Assembly: GCA_030849465.1 (NCBI GenBank)
Contig: JARVLF010000007.1
Location: forward strand, 186,001-250,000
DNA length: 64,000 nucleotides
Reading direction: 5' to 3'
DNA from: Moesziomyces globuligerus
Lineage: Eukaryota > Basidiomycota > Ustilaginomycetes > Ustilaginales > Ustilaginaceae
In this document: positions 50,345 through 59,221 of the stretch, one piece after another
Layout of the letters: every line of letters begins with the position of its first letter
Position numbering within the stretch: the first letter of the stretch is position 1
Program-made: the position numbers and the translations under genes
Notes under the pieces: generated by a model
The model's input: the letters and a program-made list of their open reading frames with translations, nothing else
Told to the model about the DNA's origin: nothing
Databases searched by the model: none

Positions 50345-50746
50345 ATGTCGTCGCTGCACTTTTGCGCCGAGTGCAACAACCTGCTGTATCCGGAGGTGGA
50401 CCGAACCAACCATGTGCTGCTGTACGCGTGTCGCAACTGCAACTACCAGCAGGAGTCGCGCGAATCGCTCGTCTACCGCAACGACCTCATGTCGGTCACC
50501 AAAGAACAACCGGGCATCGTCGACAACCTCATGAAGGACCCCACGCTCCGAAGGACGCACGACCTCAACTGCCCAAGCTGCGGACACGGAGAGGCCGTCC
50601 TCTTCCAGGACCAGAGCAAACGAATCCTCAATAGGATGATCCTCTTCTACGTCTGCTCCAGATGCAACCATCTCTTCAGAGATCCGCCACAACAGGCCCC
50701 ACAGGCTGGCCCCGGTCAGGTCTGGAACGACCGAAAGAAAAAGTAG
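50345..50746 (+). CDS. RPB9: RNA polymerase II subunit RPB9
   Basis: A 133-residue protein with two zinc ribbons: Cys7, Cys10, Cys29, Cys32 in the N-terminal ribbon (FCAECNN, YACRNC) and Cys76, Cys79, Cys104, Cys107 in the TFIIS-like C-terminal ribbon (CPSCGH, LFYVCSRCNHLF). Between them is the linker YRNDL, in which Rpb9 contacts the lobe and jaw of Pol II. The subunit supports start-site selection, fidelity and transcript cleavage. Length is close to the yeast (122) and human (125) proteins. The frame is open upstream to 49934, but the ATG at 50345 gives the family N-terminus exactly. Confidence 0.96.
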   Translation: MSSLHFCAECNNLLYPEVDRTNHVLLYACRNCNYQQESRESLVYRNDLMSVTKEQPGIVDNLMKDPTLRRTHDLNCPSCGHGEAVLFQDQSKRILNRMILFYVCSRCNHLFRDPPQQAPQAGPGQVWNDRKKK

Positions 50747-50931
50747 AACCTTCCAACTCCCAACCGCATCTCTCCCCTTTCCCCCCTTTCCCCCCACATC
50801 TGTACATCTTCTGCCAACTCATTGTACTTGTACCAATACCAATCTCAAACACACAATCCCATTCCCGCTGCGCGGCAGCCGAAGAGCTCGGGCAAAAAGT
50901 GAGCCAGCTGGGCGTACGCATTGCTCGCGCG

Positions 50932-53763
50932 CTACTTGTACTTGTCCTTGTGGATCCAGCTGAGACCGACGGTATCGTAGCCGCCCTGCTCGGCCATCCG
51001 GTAGTACATGGCTGCCTTTTTGAGATCCTTCTTGCAGCCCTTGCCTGCAGCGTACAGCGCGCCGGCTTCGGCCTGCGCATCCGGATCGCCGAGCTTGGCG
51101 GCGAGTTCAAAGTACTCGAGCGCCATGGGCTTGTCCATCTTGACGCCCCAGCCGTAGCAGAAGCACTTGCCGAGCTCGTAGACGCTGAGCTTGAGCTCGC
51201 TGCGGATGGCGCGCAGCTCGGCGTCGCTCTTGGGTGCGGCGGTGCTCGCCATCATCTCGCCCGCGCGCGCCGCCGCCTTTTGGATCCAGGTGAAGCCCTT
51301 GGCGGGATCCTTGCGCGCGCCCCAGCCCTCGCGCAGCGCCATGCCGAACATGCACATGCCCACCACGCAGCCGCCGTCGACGCGCGCCGAACGCTCAAAG
51401 TAGAACGCCGACCGCGCCAGGTCGCCCTGCTCGTGGTACGTGATCCCCTGCGAGAGAAAGTCTTCCGCCGACGACGGCCCCGTGCGCGTGTCCACCGCCG
51501 GCGACGCGCGCGCCTTGCCACCCGAGCCTACGCCGCCGAGCCCAAGCCCCACCGCGGGCGCAGACGCCGTCGCCTGCATGTCGACCGACCCGCCAGACAC
51601 GCCCGTGATGGCGTTGCTCGATCTCGCATTGCGCAGCAACGTCGATCGTCCCACGCCTCCCACCGCCGGCCCGGGGCTGTGCGCCTCCTGAGCCGGTTGC
51701 AGCGAGCGGAAGGACGCATGGGATGCCTTGGACTGCATCGTCGCCGAGCCGGGCGTACGCGGCGAGGCTGCTTGCGGCGTCACCGGTGACGCTTCCTGCC
51801 AAGCCGCCGACTGCAACGCCAGCGGATCGTGCGCGACGCTGCCGATCGACATGCGCGAGCTCATGATGCTGCCGATCGTGCTCGAGCTATCGCGCCGACT
51901 GCTGCCGTCCAGTCGGAGCGTCTCGACGTCCAGATCCGACACCATACTCTCACGTCCATCCGCCCGGGCGATCGCCTCGGCGCGCTTGCGTCCGATGATC
52001 GGCCGGTCCACGCCGTGGAAGTACTGGTTCGGATCGGCGTAGCCCAACGGACTCGCGCCGCCCACGTTGGGCGACCCCGTCAATGCAGGCGGCGGCGGAG
52101 GAGGCGGCGGCGCTCTCCCGGCAGGATGGCCCGACGACTTGGGCCGTCGCTGCGGCAGTGCACCGGCCGAGACGCTGCGCGGGTTGGAGAGCAGCGTCGA
52201 TGGTGCCAGCGGCGTGCGCTGTCCGACGTGCTGCGCAGAGTGCTCGGGCGACGAGGCGGTGGTGACGGACTCGATGCGCGCCGACGTCGGCGTGGGCATC
52301 GACGAGAAACGCTGTTGGCTGCGCTGCGTCGGATCGCGTGCATGCGGCGCTGGACCGCTCGCGCGCGACGCATCCGAGCCGGACGGGCTGGGCGGATAGA
52401 CGTAGACGCGCGCACTCGGCGGGCTGTCGCCGTCGCCCCGCGACCCGCTACCAGTGATGGTTGCTGTCGACGACGAAGACCGGTGGCCGAGATAGCGATC
52501 GGCCGAGGCGACGGGCGTGCGGTCGTACACGTGCGCAGCTGCATCGTACTGCCCAGCCTCTGCGGCGTCGTGCGACTCGATCTGCGGCGCAAAGCTCTGC
52601 CTCGGATCGCTCCCATGCCACTGCGCAGCGCGCTGCGGATCCATAAGCCTCGACGGCGGTACGGACCTGGTGAGGCTGACGATCTTCTCCTTGCTCGGCA
52701 CCTCTCTGATGGCGGGTGCGGACGAAGCACCGGCGTGCGTTGCGCCCATCCTGGACCTTGCACTGCTCGATGGATCGCGAGCCGCATGCTCGAGCTTCCA
52801 CTGCTGCGCGACCGAGGAGAGCCCACCTCCCGATGCGAACGGCCCGTGATGGGGATCGAGCTGGATGTCGTACTGGGCGACGTCGGACGGCGCGCGACCT
52901 GGAGCTACGATGCCTTGATCGTCGGGGTCGTCGCCATATGTGCTCTCCTCGTACGCGCTCTCTTCATCGTCCGCGCGCGAGGCCCAGGCGCGGCCCCAGC
53001 GGCCGTCTTCGCCGAACTCGGAGCTGCGGACCGTGTCGATGGAGGCTCGGCGGGAGAGCGCCGAGTCGAGGCTGTCACCGGTGATCGAGTTGAACGAGAT
53101 GTCCGAGGCGACCGAGTTGCGGAAGGCGTTGCCGAGAAGATGTGCCGACTGGCGCTGCTCGTGGGCGCCGTTGTGTATCGGGGTGTAGGAATCGTACTGG
53201 TCATCGTACGAGGCTCTGTATCCGCGTTGGACCGAGAAGGAGGAGCCGGTGCGCGATGCACTCGGGCGGGGGTTGCGCGCAAAGCTCGAGCCGGCATCCG
53301 ATAGCAGGTTGACGCTGCGAATGCTCTGGGCATCGTCAAAGTCGTCCGGTTCTGGCGATGGCTGCACCGGCGGCTGACGGAGCGAGGTGCGGCGCGAGAG
53401 GGCTGAGGCGCGCTCGTAGATGTGCTGCTGGGCGGGTTGGAAGCTGGGCTGGTGGGTGGGCTCGAGGATGTCGTGCTGGACCTGCTTGCCTCTCTTGACG
53501 AGCAGCTCGAGCGGCGATAGGTTGGCGGTGGAGGGCGTACTCGACGACGGAGAGGGGGGTCGTTGGGCGTGGGGAAGCTTGTTCCACGATGAGGCGTCTA
53601 GCGATGTGGCCGCGCGGTCGGAGAGTGCAGGGCTTGTGGATGGGGTGTGAGCGCCATCGGGATAGGAGGCCGCCGAAGAGGAGCTGTCGGACGAGTTGTG
53701 CGAGCCCGCCGAGAAGGAGCGGATGGCCGAAGCCGAGCGTGCATCGGGTTGCAAGCGACTCAT
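50932..53763 (-). CDS. Sel1-repeat protein with long disordered N-terminus (Skt5/Dsf2-like)
   Basis: A 943-residue protein. Residues ~1-760 are Ser/Pro/Ala-rich, disordered and full of possible phosphorylation sites, with a run of seven prolines near residue 560. Residues ~764-943 carry Sel1-like (TPR-related) repeats, for example FGMALREGWGARKDPAKGFTWIQKAA, LGKCFCYGWGVKMDKPMALEYFELAA and AGALYAAGKGCKKDLKKAAMYYRMA, and it ends in GLSWIHKDKYK. This layout resembles fungal Sel1-repeat regulators such as Skt5/Chs4 (chitin synthase activation) and Dsf2; which one is uncertain. It lacks an obvious C-terminal CaaX box, unlike Skt5. A cell-wall or polarity role is inferred only. Confidence 0.75.
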   Translation of the reverse strand: MSRLQPDARSASAIRSFSAGSHNSSDSSSSAASYPDGAHTPSTSPALSDRAATSLDASSWNKLPHAQRPPSPSSSTPSTANLSPLELLVKRGKQVQHDILEPTHQPSFQPAQQHIYERASALSRRTSLRQPPVQPSPEPDDFDDAQSIRSVNLLSDAGSSFARNPRPSASRTGSSFSVQRGYRASYDDQYDSYTPIHNGAHEQRQSAHLLGNAFRNSVASDISFNSITGDSLDSALSRRASIDTVRSSEFGEDGRWGRAWASRADDEESAYEESTYGDDPDDQGIVAPGRAPSDVAQYDIQLDPHHGPFASGGGLSSVAQQWKLEHAARDPSSSARSRMGATHAGASSAPAIREVPSKEKIVSLTRSVPPSRLMDPQRAAQWHGSDPRQSFAPQIESHDAAEAGQYDAAAHVYDRTPVASADRYLGHRSSSSTATITGSGSRGDGDSPPSARVYVYPPSPSGSDASRASGPAPHARDPTQRSQQRFSSMPTPTSARIESVTTASSPEHSAQHVGQRTPLAPSTLLSNPRSVSAGALPQRRPKSSGHPAGRAPPPPPPPPALTGSPNVGGASPLGYADPNQYFHGVDRPIIGRKRAEAIARADGRESMVSDLDVETLRLDGSSRRDSSSTIGSIMSSRMSIGSVAHDPLALQSAAWQEASPVTPQAASPRTPGSATMQSKASHASFRSLQPAQEAHSPGPAVGGVGRSTLLRNARSSNAITGVSGGSVDMQATASAPAVGLGLGGVGSGGKARASPAVDTRTGPSSAEDFLSQGITYHEQGDLARSAFYFERSARVDGGCVVGMCMFGMALREGWGARKDPAKGFTWIQKAAARAGEMMASTAAPKSDAELRAIRSELKLSVYELGKCFCYGWGVKMDKPMALEYFELAAKLGDPDAQAEAGALYAAGKGCKKDLKKAAMYYRMAEQGGYDTVGLSWIHKDKYK

Positions 53764-54684
53764 GGCGAGTGCGTAGAGAGGCGGAAGGCGCGGAGATGAT
53801 CTGGTGTCCGCGAGCTATCTGACCAGCAGGTGCTCGGCGAAGAGGAGCGGCGATACAGAGCGAGACCAGGCTTCGACGACGCGCAGAGAGCGACTCAGTT
53901 GGGGCGTGTGACTGGTGGCCAGCGGTGGAGATACTGTGGGGTGGGAAGCGCGATGAAGGTGGGCGGAGGCGCCGCGCAGGTCTTCGAGCAATTTGTCGCT
54001 GCAGCCGAGAGCAGCTCTACTCGGAGCTTGTGCGTGATCCGAGCAGGGCGCTGCTGAGGTGGGCGCTGTGCGAGAAATCAATGTGAAGCGGTAGAGAGAG
54101 TTGACGGGTCGACCGACAGCGCAAGGCGGGTGGTTGCTGCGGCTTGAAGCACGGCGTCGATCCGAAGCACACCTTGCTCCCAAGCGCGGCTCGAGCGAAA
54201 AGTGCGTTGGGAGCGCAAGGACCCTTTTCGGTCTCTCTCTGCGCCGCTCTGCGCGTCTCGCCCCGCCCGCGAGCCGCATGCTTAATTTCGCTCGGCGTTG
54301 GGCGTGGGATTTTAGGACTCACCCTTCCGACACGTCTCGGTGTCGGAGCAGACCTGGCGCTGGCTGAGCTGTCTTGGCTTGGATCGGATCGCCCGACGCT
54401 GCTCGCGCTGCGACTCGCAATGGCCAGCACCAAGCGATCAGCTGCAGTCACACACACAGTATCCATACATGCGCTCGGCCAACTGCGAGATCCAGTAGCC
54501 CCAGGCACACTCACAGAAAGCCTCCATGCGGCAGCATTCGAAGGCGACTCTCCGACCAGCAGGCAGAGGCGCGCTCACCTGCAAAGTCGGTTGTGCATAG
54601 GCATGGCACATGGCGTTGCAGTCAAAAGGGGGTATCTAAGGTGTCGACGCTCGATTGGCGTCCGGCGGGTCGAGGCCCGACTTT
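53764..54684. promoter_or_regulatory. Upstream region of the Sel1-repeat gene
   Basis: 921 bp between the Sel1-repeat start and the re-derived MED7 stop. It contains a perfect 8-bp-stem hairpin (54326-54347). No supported gene. Confidence 0.5.
54326..54347. other. Perfect inverted repeat (hairpin)
   Basis: TCCGACAC and GTGTCGGA flank a six-base loop. It could be a dimeric transcription-factor site or an RNA hairpin. Confidence 0.5.
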
Positions 54685-55688
54685 TCACTCGCTCGATGGC
54701 TGGGCGAGCATCTCTCTCAACTGCTGCACGCGTAGGCGCATGCTCGCGCACCGTCTGAAAACCAACGTCGCAAGGAGCAGGGTCAGCCGCCGTCCAAGTC
54801 AGTGCCAATAGCGTCTCCAGCCTCCGAGAGGAGCAATACTTACTCGCGTATGAGCTCCGTCTCGTGTTTGCGGCGTTCGAGCTGCATCTGCATGATGAGC
54901 TTGAGCGTCTCCTTGGCCTGCACCGGTCGCAGCTCGTTGATGAGAAACTGCATGTTGACCACCACGTTCTGCATGTGCTTCAGCCTGTCCTTGGCCTCGG
55001 TCGACTGCGTCCAGAAGCCTGGGTTCGCCGCCAGCTGCTGCTGCTGTTGCTCTGGCGCCAGATGCGGATCCGGCACCGCAGCCACCCACACGTCGTACGG
55101 CTGAGCGGGCTTGAGCAGATCCGCCGTGATCTCGCGATACGTCTGCAGCAACGTCTGCAGCAACGTCAGCAGCAGCTCCTTTCGGTCCGTCCCCTCCAGC
55201 GGATACAGCACAGGGATACCCAGTTGCTCCAGCGTCGGCGTCACGTCGGGAATCGGCCACAGCTGGCCAAACACCGTGTAGCCGCCATCCTCTTCGATCC
55301 AGTCGATGTTGGGCGGCTCCAGCGTCCGCTTCAGATCAAAGTCAGGTAGGTTCGAGCTCGAGGGCTCGGCCGCAGCATCGGCGGAGGCCATCTCCACATC
55401 GCCTTCGTCGTCGGCATGCTTGGACGACAACGAAGCGCTACGAAGGATTCTTGCTTGACGCTCTAGTCTTTGTTCGGAGGTGAGAGCGTCCCACCCGGCC
55501 TCACCTTGGCCAAGTTGGTGCGAATTGAGTGCATCGAGGTATCGCAGGTGGCGCTTGGTGAACTTCTTGTAGATCTGCGGTGGCGGAGGGAAGAACGACG
55601 TGCTGACTCGGTTCGATGAGCCAGCAGCAGCGCCTTCGCCAGCACCATCCTGCTGCTGCCCAGCCGTTTCCTCGTGATCGCCGTTCAT
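54685..55688 (-). CDS. MED7: Mediator subunit 7
   Basis: Exons 55688-54844 and 54754-54685, 304 residues. The N-terminus has the Med7 signature [13 protein letters not shown] (32-44), then [20 protein letters not shown], and a C-terminal heterodimerisation coiled coil ([20 protein letters not shown], 20 residues). Unspliced, the frame would stop at the TAA inside donor GTAAGT. The 89-nt intron (54843-54755; CTGAC branch points, TTTTCAG acceptor) joins LIRE to [18 protein letters not shown], which continues the heptad pattern and resembles other fungal Med7 C-termini. Med7 pairs with Med21 as the hinge of Mediator's middle module. Acts in the nucleus; divergent from the SERC gene. Confidence 0.92.
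54755..54843 (-). other. Intron of MED7
   Basis: 89 nt, donor GTAAGT, CTGAC-type branch sites, acceptor GTTTTCAG. Confidence 0.82.
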
Positions 55689-55984
55689 ACCGAGCGCAGG
55701 TCGGAGCTGGTCCGAACGAAGGGATGAGGGTTCGCAATGAGAAGTATCAGACGGACGGCCCAGGCAGCTGACCGTGCGCGCTTGGAATGCCGAGATCCGA
55801 GCTGGCTGTCAAATTTCCGATTTCACGATTATCGCTCCACGCTGCGGCCGTCTTGGAGTCACGGATTCAAAGCGCCTGCAGCCACGCCTGACTCGACTCG
55901 ACCCGACCCGACCGCTAGGCTTCTTCGCGCCTTCCACTCCACCTCTTCTTCCCATCGCTCATCCTTCACCAGAACAGAGCCAAA

Positions 55985-57256
55985 ATGACCAAGACGCTGG
56001 ATATCTCGAAGCGCGAGCAGACCATCAACCTCGGCGCCGGGCCTAGCTCGCTGCCCACATCCGTGCTGCTCGAAGCAGCGCAGGGCATCCTCGACTTCGA
56101 GGGTACGGGCATGGGTCTCATCGAGCTCTCCCACCGCTCCAAGACCTTCCAGGCGCTGATGGACAAGACCGAAGCCGATCTGCGTGCGCTTCTCTCCGTT
56201 CCGGACTCGCACGCCGTCCTCTTCCTCCAGGGTGGCGGCACCGAGCAGTTCTCCGCTACCGCGCTCAACCTGCTCGCGGCCCACGCCGTCAAGCACCCCG
56301 ACTACGTCGCGGCCAACGGCAACAAGGGTCCGCCGTGCGACTATGCCGTCACGGGATCCTGGACCGCCAAGGCGGTCAAGGAGGCGGCACGACTCGGGGC
56401 TACGACCAACGTCGTTGTCGATGCGCGAAAGGTCGAGGGGAGCAACGGCAAGTTCGGCTCGATCCCGCCCGTGAGCGAGTGGAAGCTGAGCCCCGCTGCG
56501 GCCAAGCCGGCGATGCTGTACTACTGCGACAACGAGACGGTCGACGGCGTCGAGTTTCCCAATCCGGGATTCCCCATCGACCAGCTGCCCGAGGACTACC
56601 GCACGAGCGTGCCCATCGTCGCCGACTGCTCGAGCAACATCCTCTCGCGGCCGATCGACGTCGCCGCGCATGCGATCGTCTTCTTCGGTGCGCAGAAGAA
56701 CGTCGGTCCCTCGGGCGTTACGGTGGCCATTGTACGAAAGGACCTCATCGTCGATCCGGATCAGGGCGTGCCAAACGGCGGCCCAAGGATTCCCACCACG
56801 CTCGTCTACAAAAACATGCTCGACAACGGCTCGCTCTACAACACCCCACCCATGTTTGCCATCTACGCCTCCGGGCTGGTGTTTGACGATCTGCTCCGCA
56901 ACAAGGGCGGTGTCGAGGGGGCAGAGCAGAGGTCGAGACAGAAGGCGCAGCTGATCTATGGACTGATCGATGCTAGCGAGGGCGTCTTCTTGCCGACGGT
57001 CAGACAGCCAGAGGCCAGGAGCCGCATGAACGTCACCTTCCGCATCTCGAGACCCGGTCAGAACCAGCCCGATGAAGCTCTCGAGGAGGCCTTCGTCAAG
57101 CGATGCGCTCAGGCCAACATCGTCCAGGTCAAGGGACACAGGTCCGTGGGTGGCATCCGTACCAGCTTGTACAACGCCGTCACCGTCGAACAGACCCAAA
57201 TCCTCGCCGACGTCATGAAGAACTTCATCACCGACGTCAAGAACGGTACCCTCTAA
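55985..57256 (+). CDS. SER1: Phosphoserine aminotransferase
   Basis: A 423-residue PLP enzyme that converts 3-phosphohydroxypyruvate and glutamate to 3-phosphoserine in serine synthesis, also linked to vitamin B6 metabolism. The N-terminal NLGAGPSSLPTSVL and ELSHRSKTF motifs, QGGGTEQFSA (phosphate binding, 82-91) and the PLP lysine K238 in FFGAQKNVGPSG identify it. MTKTLDISKREQ gives a normal start. Single exon. Insertions make it slightly longer than the 395-residue yeast enzyme. Upstream 296 bp are shared with MED7; a tandem of ACTCG/ACCCG-like units lies near 55888-55915. Confidence 0.96.
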   Translation: MTKTLDISKREQTINLGAGPSSLPTSVLLEAAQGILDFEGTGMGLIELSHRSKTFQALMDKTEADLRALLSVPDSHAVLFLQGGGTEQFSATALNLLAAHAVKHPDYVAANGNKGPPCDYAVTGSWTAKAVKEAARLGATTNVVVDARKVEGSNGKFGSIPPVSEWKLSPAAAKPAMLYYCDNETVDGVEFPNPGFPIDQLPEDYRTSVPIVADCSSNILSRPIDVAAHAIVFFGAQKNVGPSGVTVAIVRKDLIVDPDQGVPNGGPRIPTTLVYKNMLDNGSLYNTPPMFAIYASGLVFDDLLRNKGGVEGAEQRSRQKAQLIYGLIDASEGVFLPTVRQPEARSRMNVTFRISRPGQNQPDEALEEAFVKRCAQANIVQVKGHRSVGGIRTSLYNAVTVEQTQILADVMKNFITDVKNGTL

Positions 57257-57400
57257 CCAGCCGGGCCCCGCCCCACAAGATAGATCCTCGCATCTGAATT
57301 ATAGCTCTTCCGTGTCTCCTGCTCGATGTTCCAGCCTTCGTCCAGAGTCGTGACGAAGAAAAGGAGTGCGATGTGGGAATGGATATAGTGCTGTGAGTCT

Positions 57401-57997
57401 CTACTCGGTTGTGGTGGCGGGGGATGGGGTGTTTTGTTCTTTCTCCTTGAGACGACGTTTCTGCTTCTTCTTCTTGTTGCTCTTCTTGCGGCGCTCCTTT
57501 TCGATCTGGCGGTCGATCCGGCTGCCGCCCTGCTCGCCGCGCACGAGCTTCTCGAGCACCAAGCTCATCCGTCGCCGTGCCAATTCGCGGTTGCGGTCGC
57601 GCGAGCGCGTCTCCTGACACGTCACCTTGGTCCCCGTCGGCACGTGCGTGAGCTGTACGTTGGTGGACAGCTTGTTGATCGCCTGCCCACCTGGCCCAGA
57701 GCCGCGGATGAACTTCTCCGACAGATGCCGCTCGTCCAGCGTCAGCGGATACTTGCGCGACCCAGGCTGCAACGTATACTCCCCCGTCGTGAACCATTCT
57801 GGCATCTCTCCTCCCGAATCGGCTAGCCCCGGCGCCATCGGTGTCTGATCGTCTTGAGATGGATCTTCCTCTGGTAGACAGTCCTCGACGTCGTCAATGT
57901 CTTCGCAAAGCTCTACAGCGTCGTGAGATGTGCTGGGAACACCGCCGTCAAGACTATCTGTTCGCCATTCAGCCAAAAGAGAGGTGTCAGTCGCCAT
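57401..57997 (-). CDS. GGQ-domain ribosome-rescue factor (MTRFR/C12orf65/Rso55-like)
   Basis: A 198-residue protein with a class-I release-factor catalytic domain only. RGSGPGGQAINKLSTNVQL (98-116) contains the GGQ loop (103-105) that hydrolyses peptidyl-tRNA, and CQETRSRDRNRELARRRM follows. Codon-recognition domains are absent and the C-terminus is a Lys/Arg-rich tail, as in MTRFR/Rso55, which rescue stalled mitochondrial ribosomes. The start at 57997 (MATDTSLL) is chosen; it does not give a strong presequence, while an upstream in-frame extension to 58177 is Arg-rich and could be one, but overlaps the next gene. Mitochondrial location is therefore inferred from the family. Confidence 0.85.
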   Translation of the reverse strand: MATDTSLLAEWRTDSLDGGVPSTSHDAVELCEDIDDVEDCLPEEDPSQDDQTPMAPGLADSGGEMPEWFTTGEYTLQPGSRKYPLTLDERHLSEKFIRGSGPGGQAINKLSTNVQLTHVPTGTKVTCQETRSRDRNRELARRRMSLVLEKLVRGEQGGSRIDRQIEKERRKKSNKKKKQKRRLKEKEQNTPSPATTTE

Positions 57998-58041
57998 CTT
58001 TCCTTTCTGGAAGATAATCGCACTTGGGACGGGGGCGAAAC

Positions 58042-58803
58042 CTACACACCGACGTCGCTCTCGAGCCACTCCTGTGTGCCCTCTGCACCTTGCTTGTCGT
58101 CGACAAACGTGTATCGGTCGAGGCTCTCGTCTGCGTCTTCCTCTCGGTCGTATTCGATGCGATGCACGTCGTACCATGGTACGCCCAGTTCCTGCTGGCG
58201 CTGTAGCTCGGCCTGGCTCCAGACGACGCGCACGGGGAATCGTGCCTCAAAGTTGAACTCTTCAAGCTCGGTGGGCAGCAGCTCTGGCCGCTCCTTGCGC
58301 AGATAGGTGTTGCTGATCGGCGGATCGACGAGTTGGAGCGCCGTCAGCGGACGAGACGAGACATAGGTTTGGGCGATGAGCGACGCTGGCCCTCTGCTGA
58401 TCATGATGGGCGGAAACGGTGAAGCTTGGCGCGACTGACGCAGCGTTTCGATGGCCTCCTTCTCGAAGATGTCCATGAGCTTGGCCGAGTCGTCGATCGC
58501 GGCTACGGCCTGGTCCGGATCAAGGTCGAGGAGGAGCGACTCGTAGCCCTGTGCGGAAAAGTGCTCGATCCATTTTGCGAAGGCCTCCGGAGCAGGAGGC
58601 GAGGCGGTCCATTTGGAGGCAGTGAGGAAGAGGAGCGGGATGGGAACCTCGCGAGGTGCCGAGGACGACGCGGGCACGACGGTGAGTGTCGACTTGAATC
58701 GTGGGAGAGCTCGCGATGCTGCGCTGGTTCTTGGTCGACGGCAAGCGGAGGAGGCGGCACCGCGCAGGCCGATGCGCAGGCTCGAGCTAGCCAGGTGCAG
58801 CAT
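58042..58803 (-). CDS. Mitochondrial alpha/beta-hydrolase-like protein, nucleophile motif absent
   Basis: A 253-residue protein with an Arg/Ser/Ala-rich N-terminus (1-~37) typical of a mitochondrial presequence. The rest has the feel of an alpha/beta-hydrolase core: PIPLLFLTASKW, then FSAQGYESLLLDLDP, PPIMISRGPASLIAQTYV and ALQLVDPP. At the expected nucleophile elbow (GxSxG) it reads SRGPAS, so the serine nucleophile does not seem to be present. It ends in an acidic tail. The gene lies 44 bp upstream of the rescue-factor start on the same strand. Fold assignment is tentative. Confidence 0.6.
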   Translation of the reverse strand: MLHLASSSLRIGLRGAASSACRRPRTSAASRALPRFKSTLTVVPASSSAPREVPIPLLFLTASKWTASPPAPEAFAKWIEHFSAQGYESLLLDLDPDQAVAAIDDSAKLMDIFEKEAIETLRQSRQASPFPPIMISRGPASLIAQTYVSSRPLTALQLVDPPISNTYLRKERPELLPTELEEFNFEARFPVRVVWSQAELQRQQELGVPWYDVHRIEYDREEDADESLDRYTFVDDKQGAEGTQEWLESDVGV

Positions 58804-59221
58804 CGTCCAGCTGTCTTCAGTCCTTCGGCAAGCCCGAAAAGCACGATGCGGGTTTGTTGGGGAAGACGAGGGTGGGAATCAAGTAAAGTTGGCATCGGCT
58901 GAGCAGCTCCACTTTTGTCGGAAGAGCTCCGACGCGCCGGGTCGGCGCCGGGTCCCGAGCCCCGCCGCCTTGAGGAGCCCGCAGCCAGGGTCCAATTTCA
59001 CCACTGCTGCGCCTCGTTGGGTCTTGTTCTGAGCACTGGCCAATCCAGCCGACCTCACCTCACCTCACCTCATCTCCATCACACGTCACTCGGTCCGTTC
59101 GTCCCATCGAGCACGTTCACGCCAACGTCCGAGGCGCTGAAAAGAATTCCCCCGCTTTCCCGTCTCTTGCTCGATCTCTCTCCCGCTCATCTCTTCAGCC
59201 TCGCTACGAGCGACGAACACC
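58804..59221. promoter_or_regulatory. Divergent promoter region, hydrolase-like / chromodomain fusion
   Basis: 418 bp between divergent genes. Contains an ACCTC tandem tract (about 59053-59075). No TATA box recognised. Confidence 0.45.

Noticed and set aside
55859..57199. A 446-residue minus-strand frame opposite the phosphoserine aminotransferase gene
   Set aside because: Mirror of a strongly biased gene.
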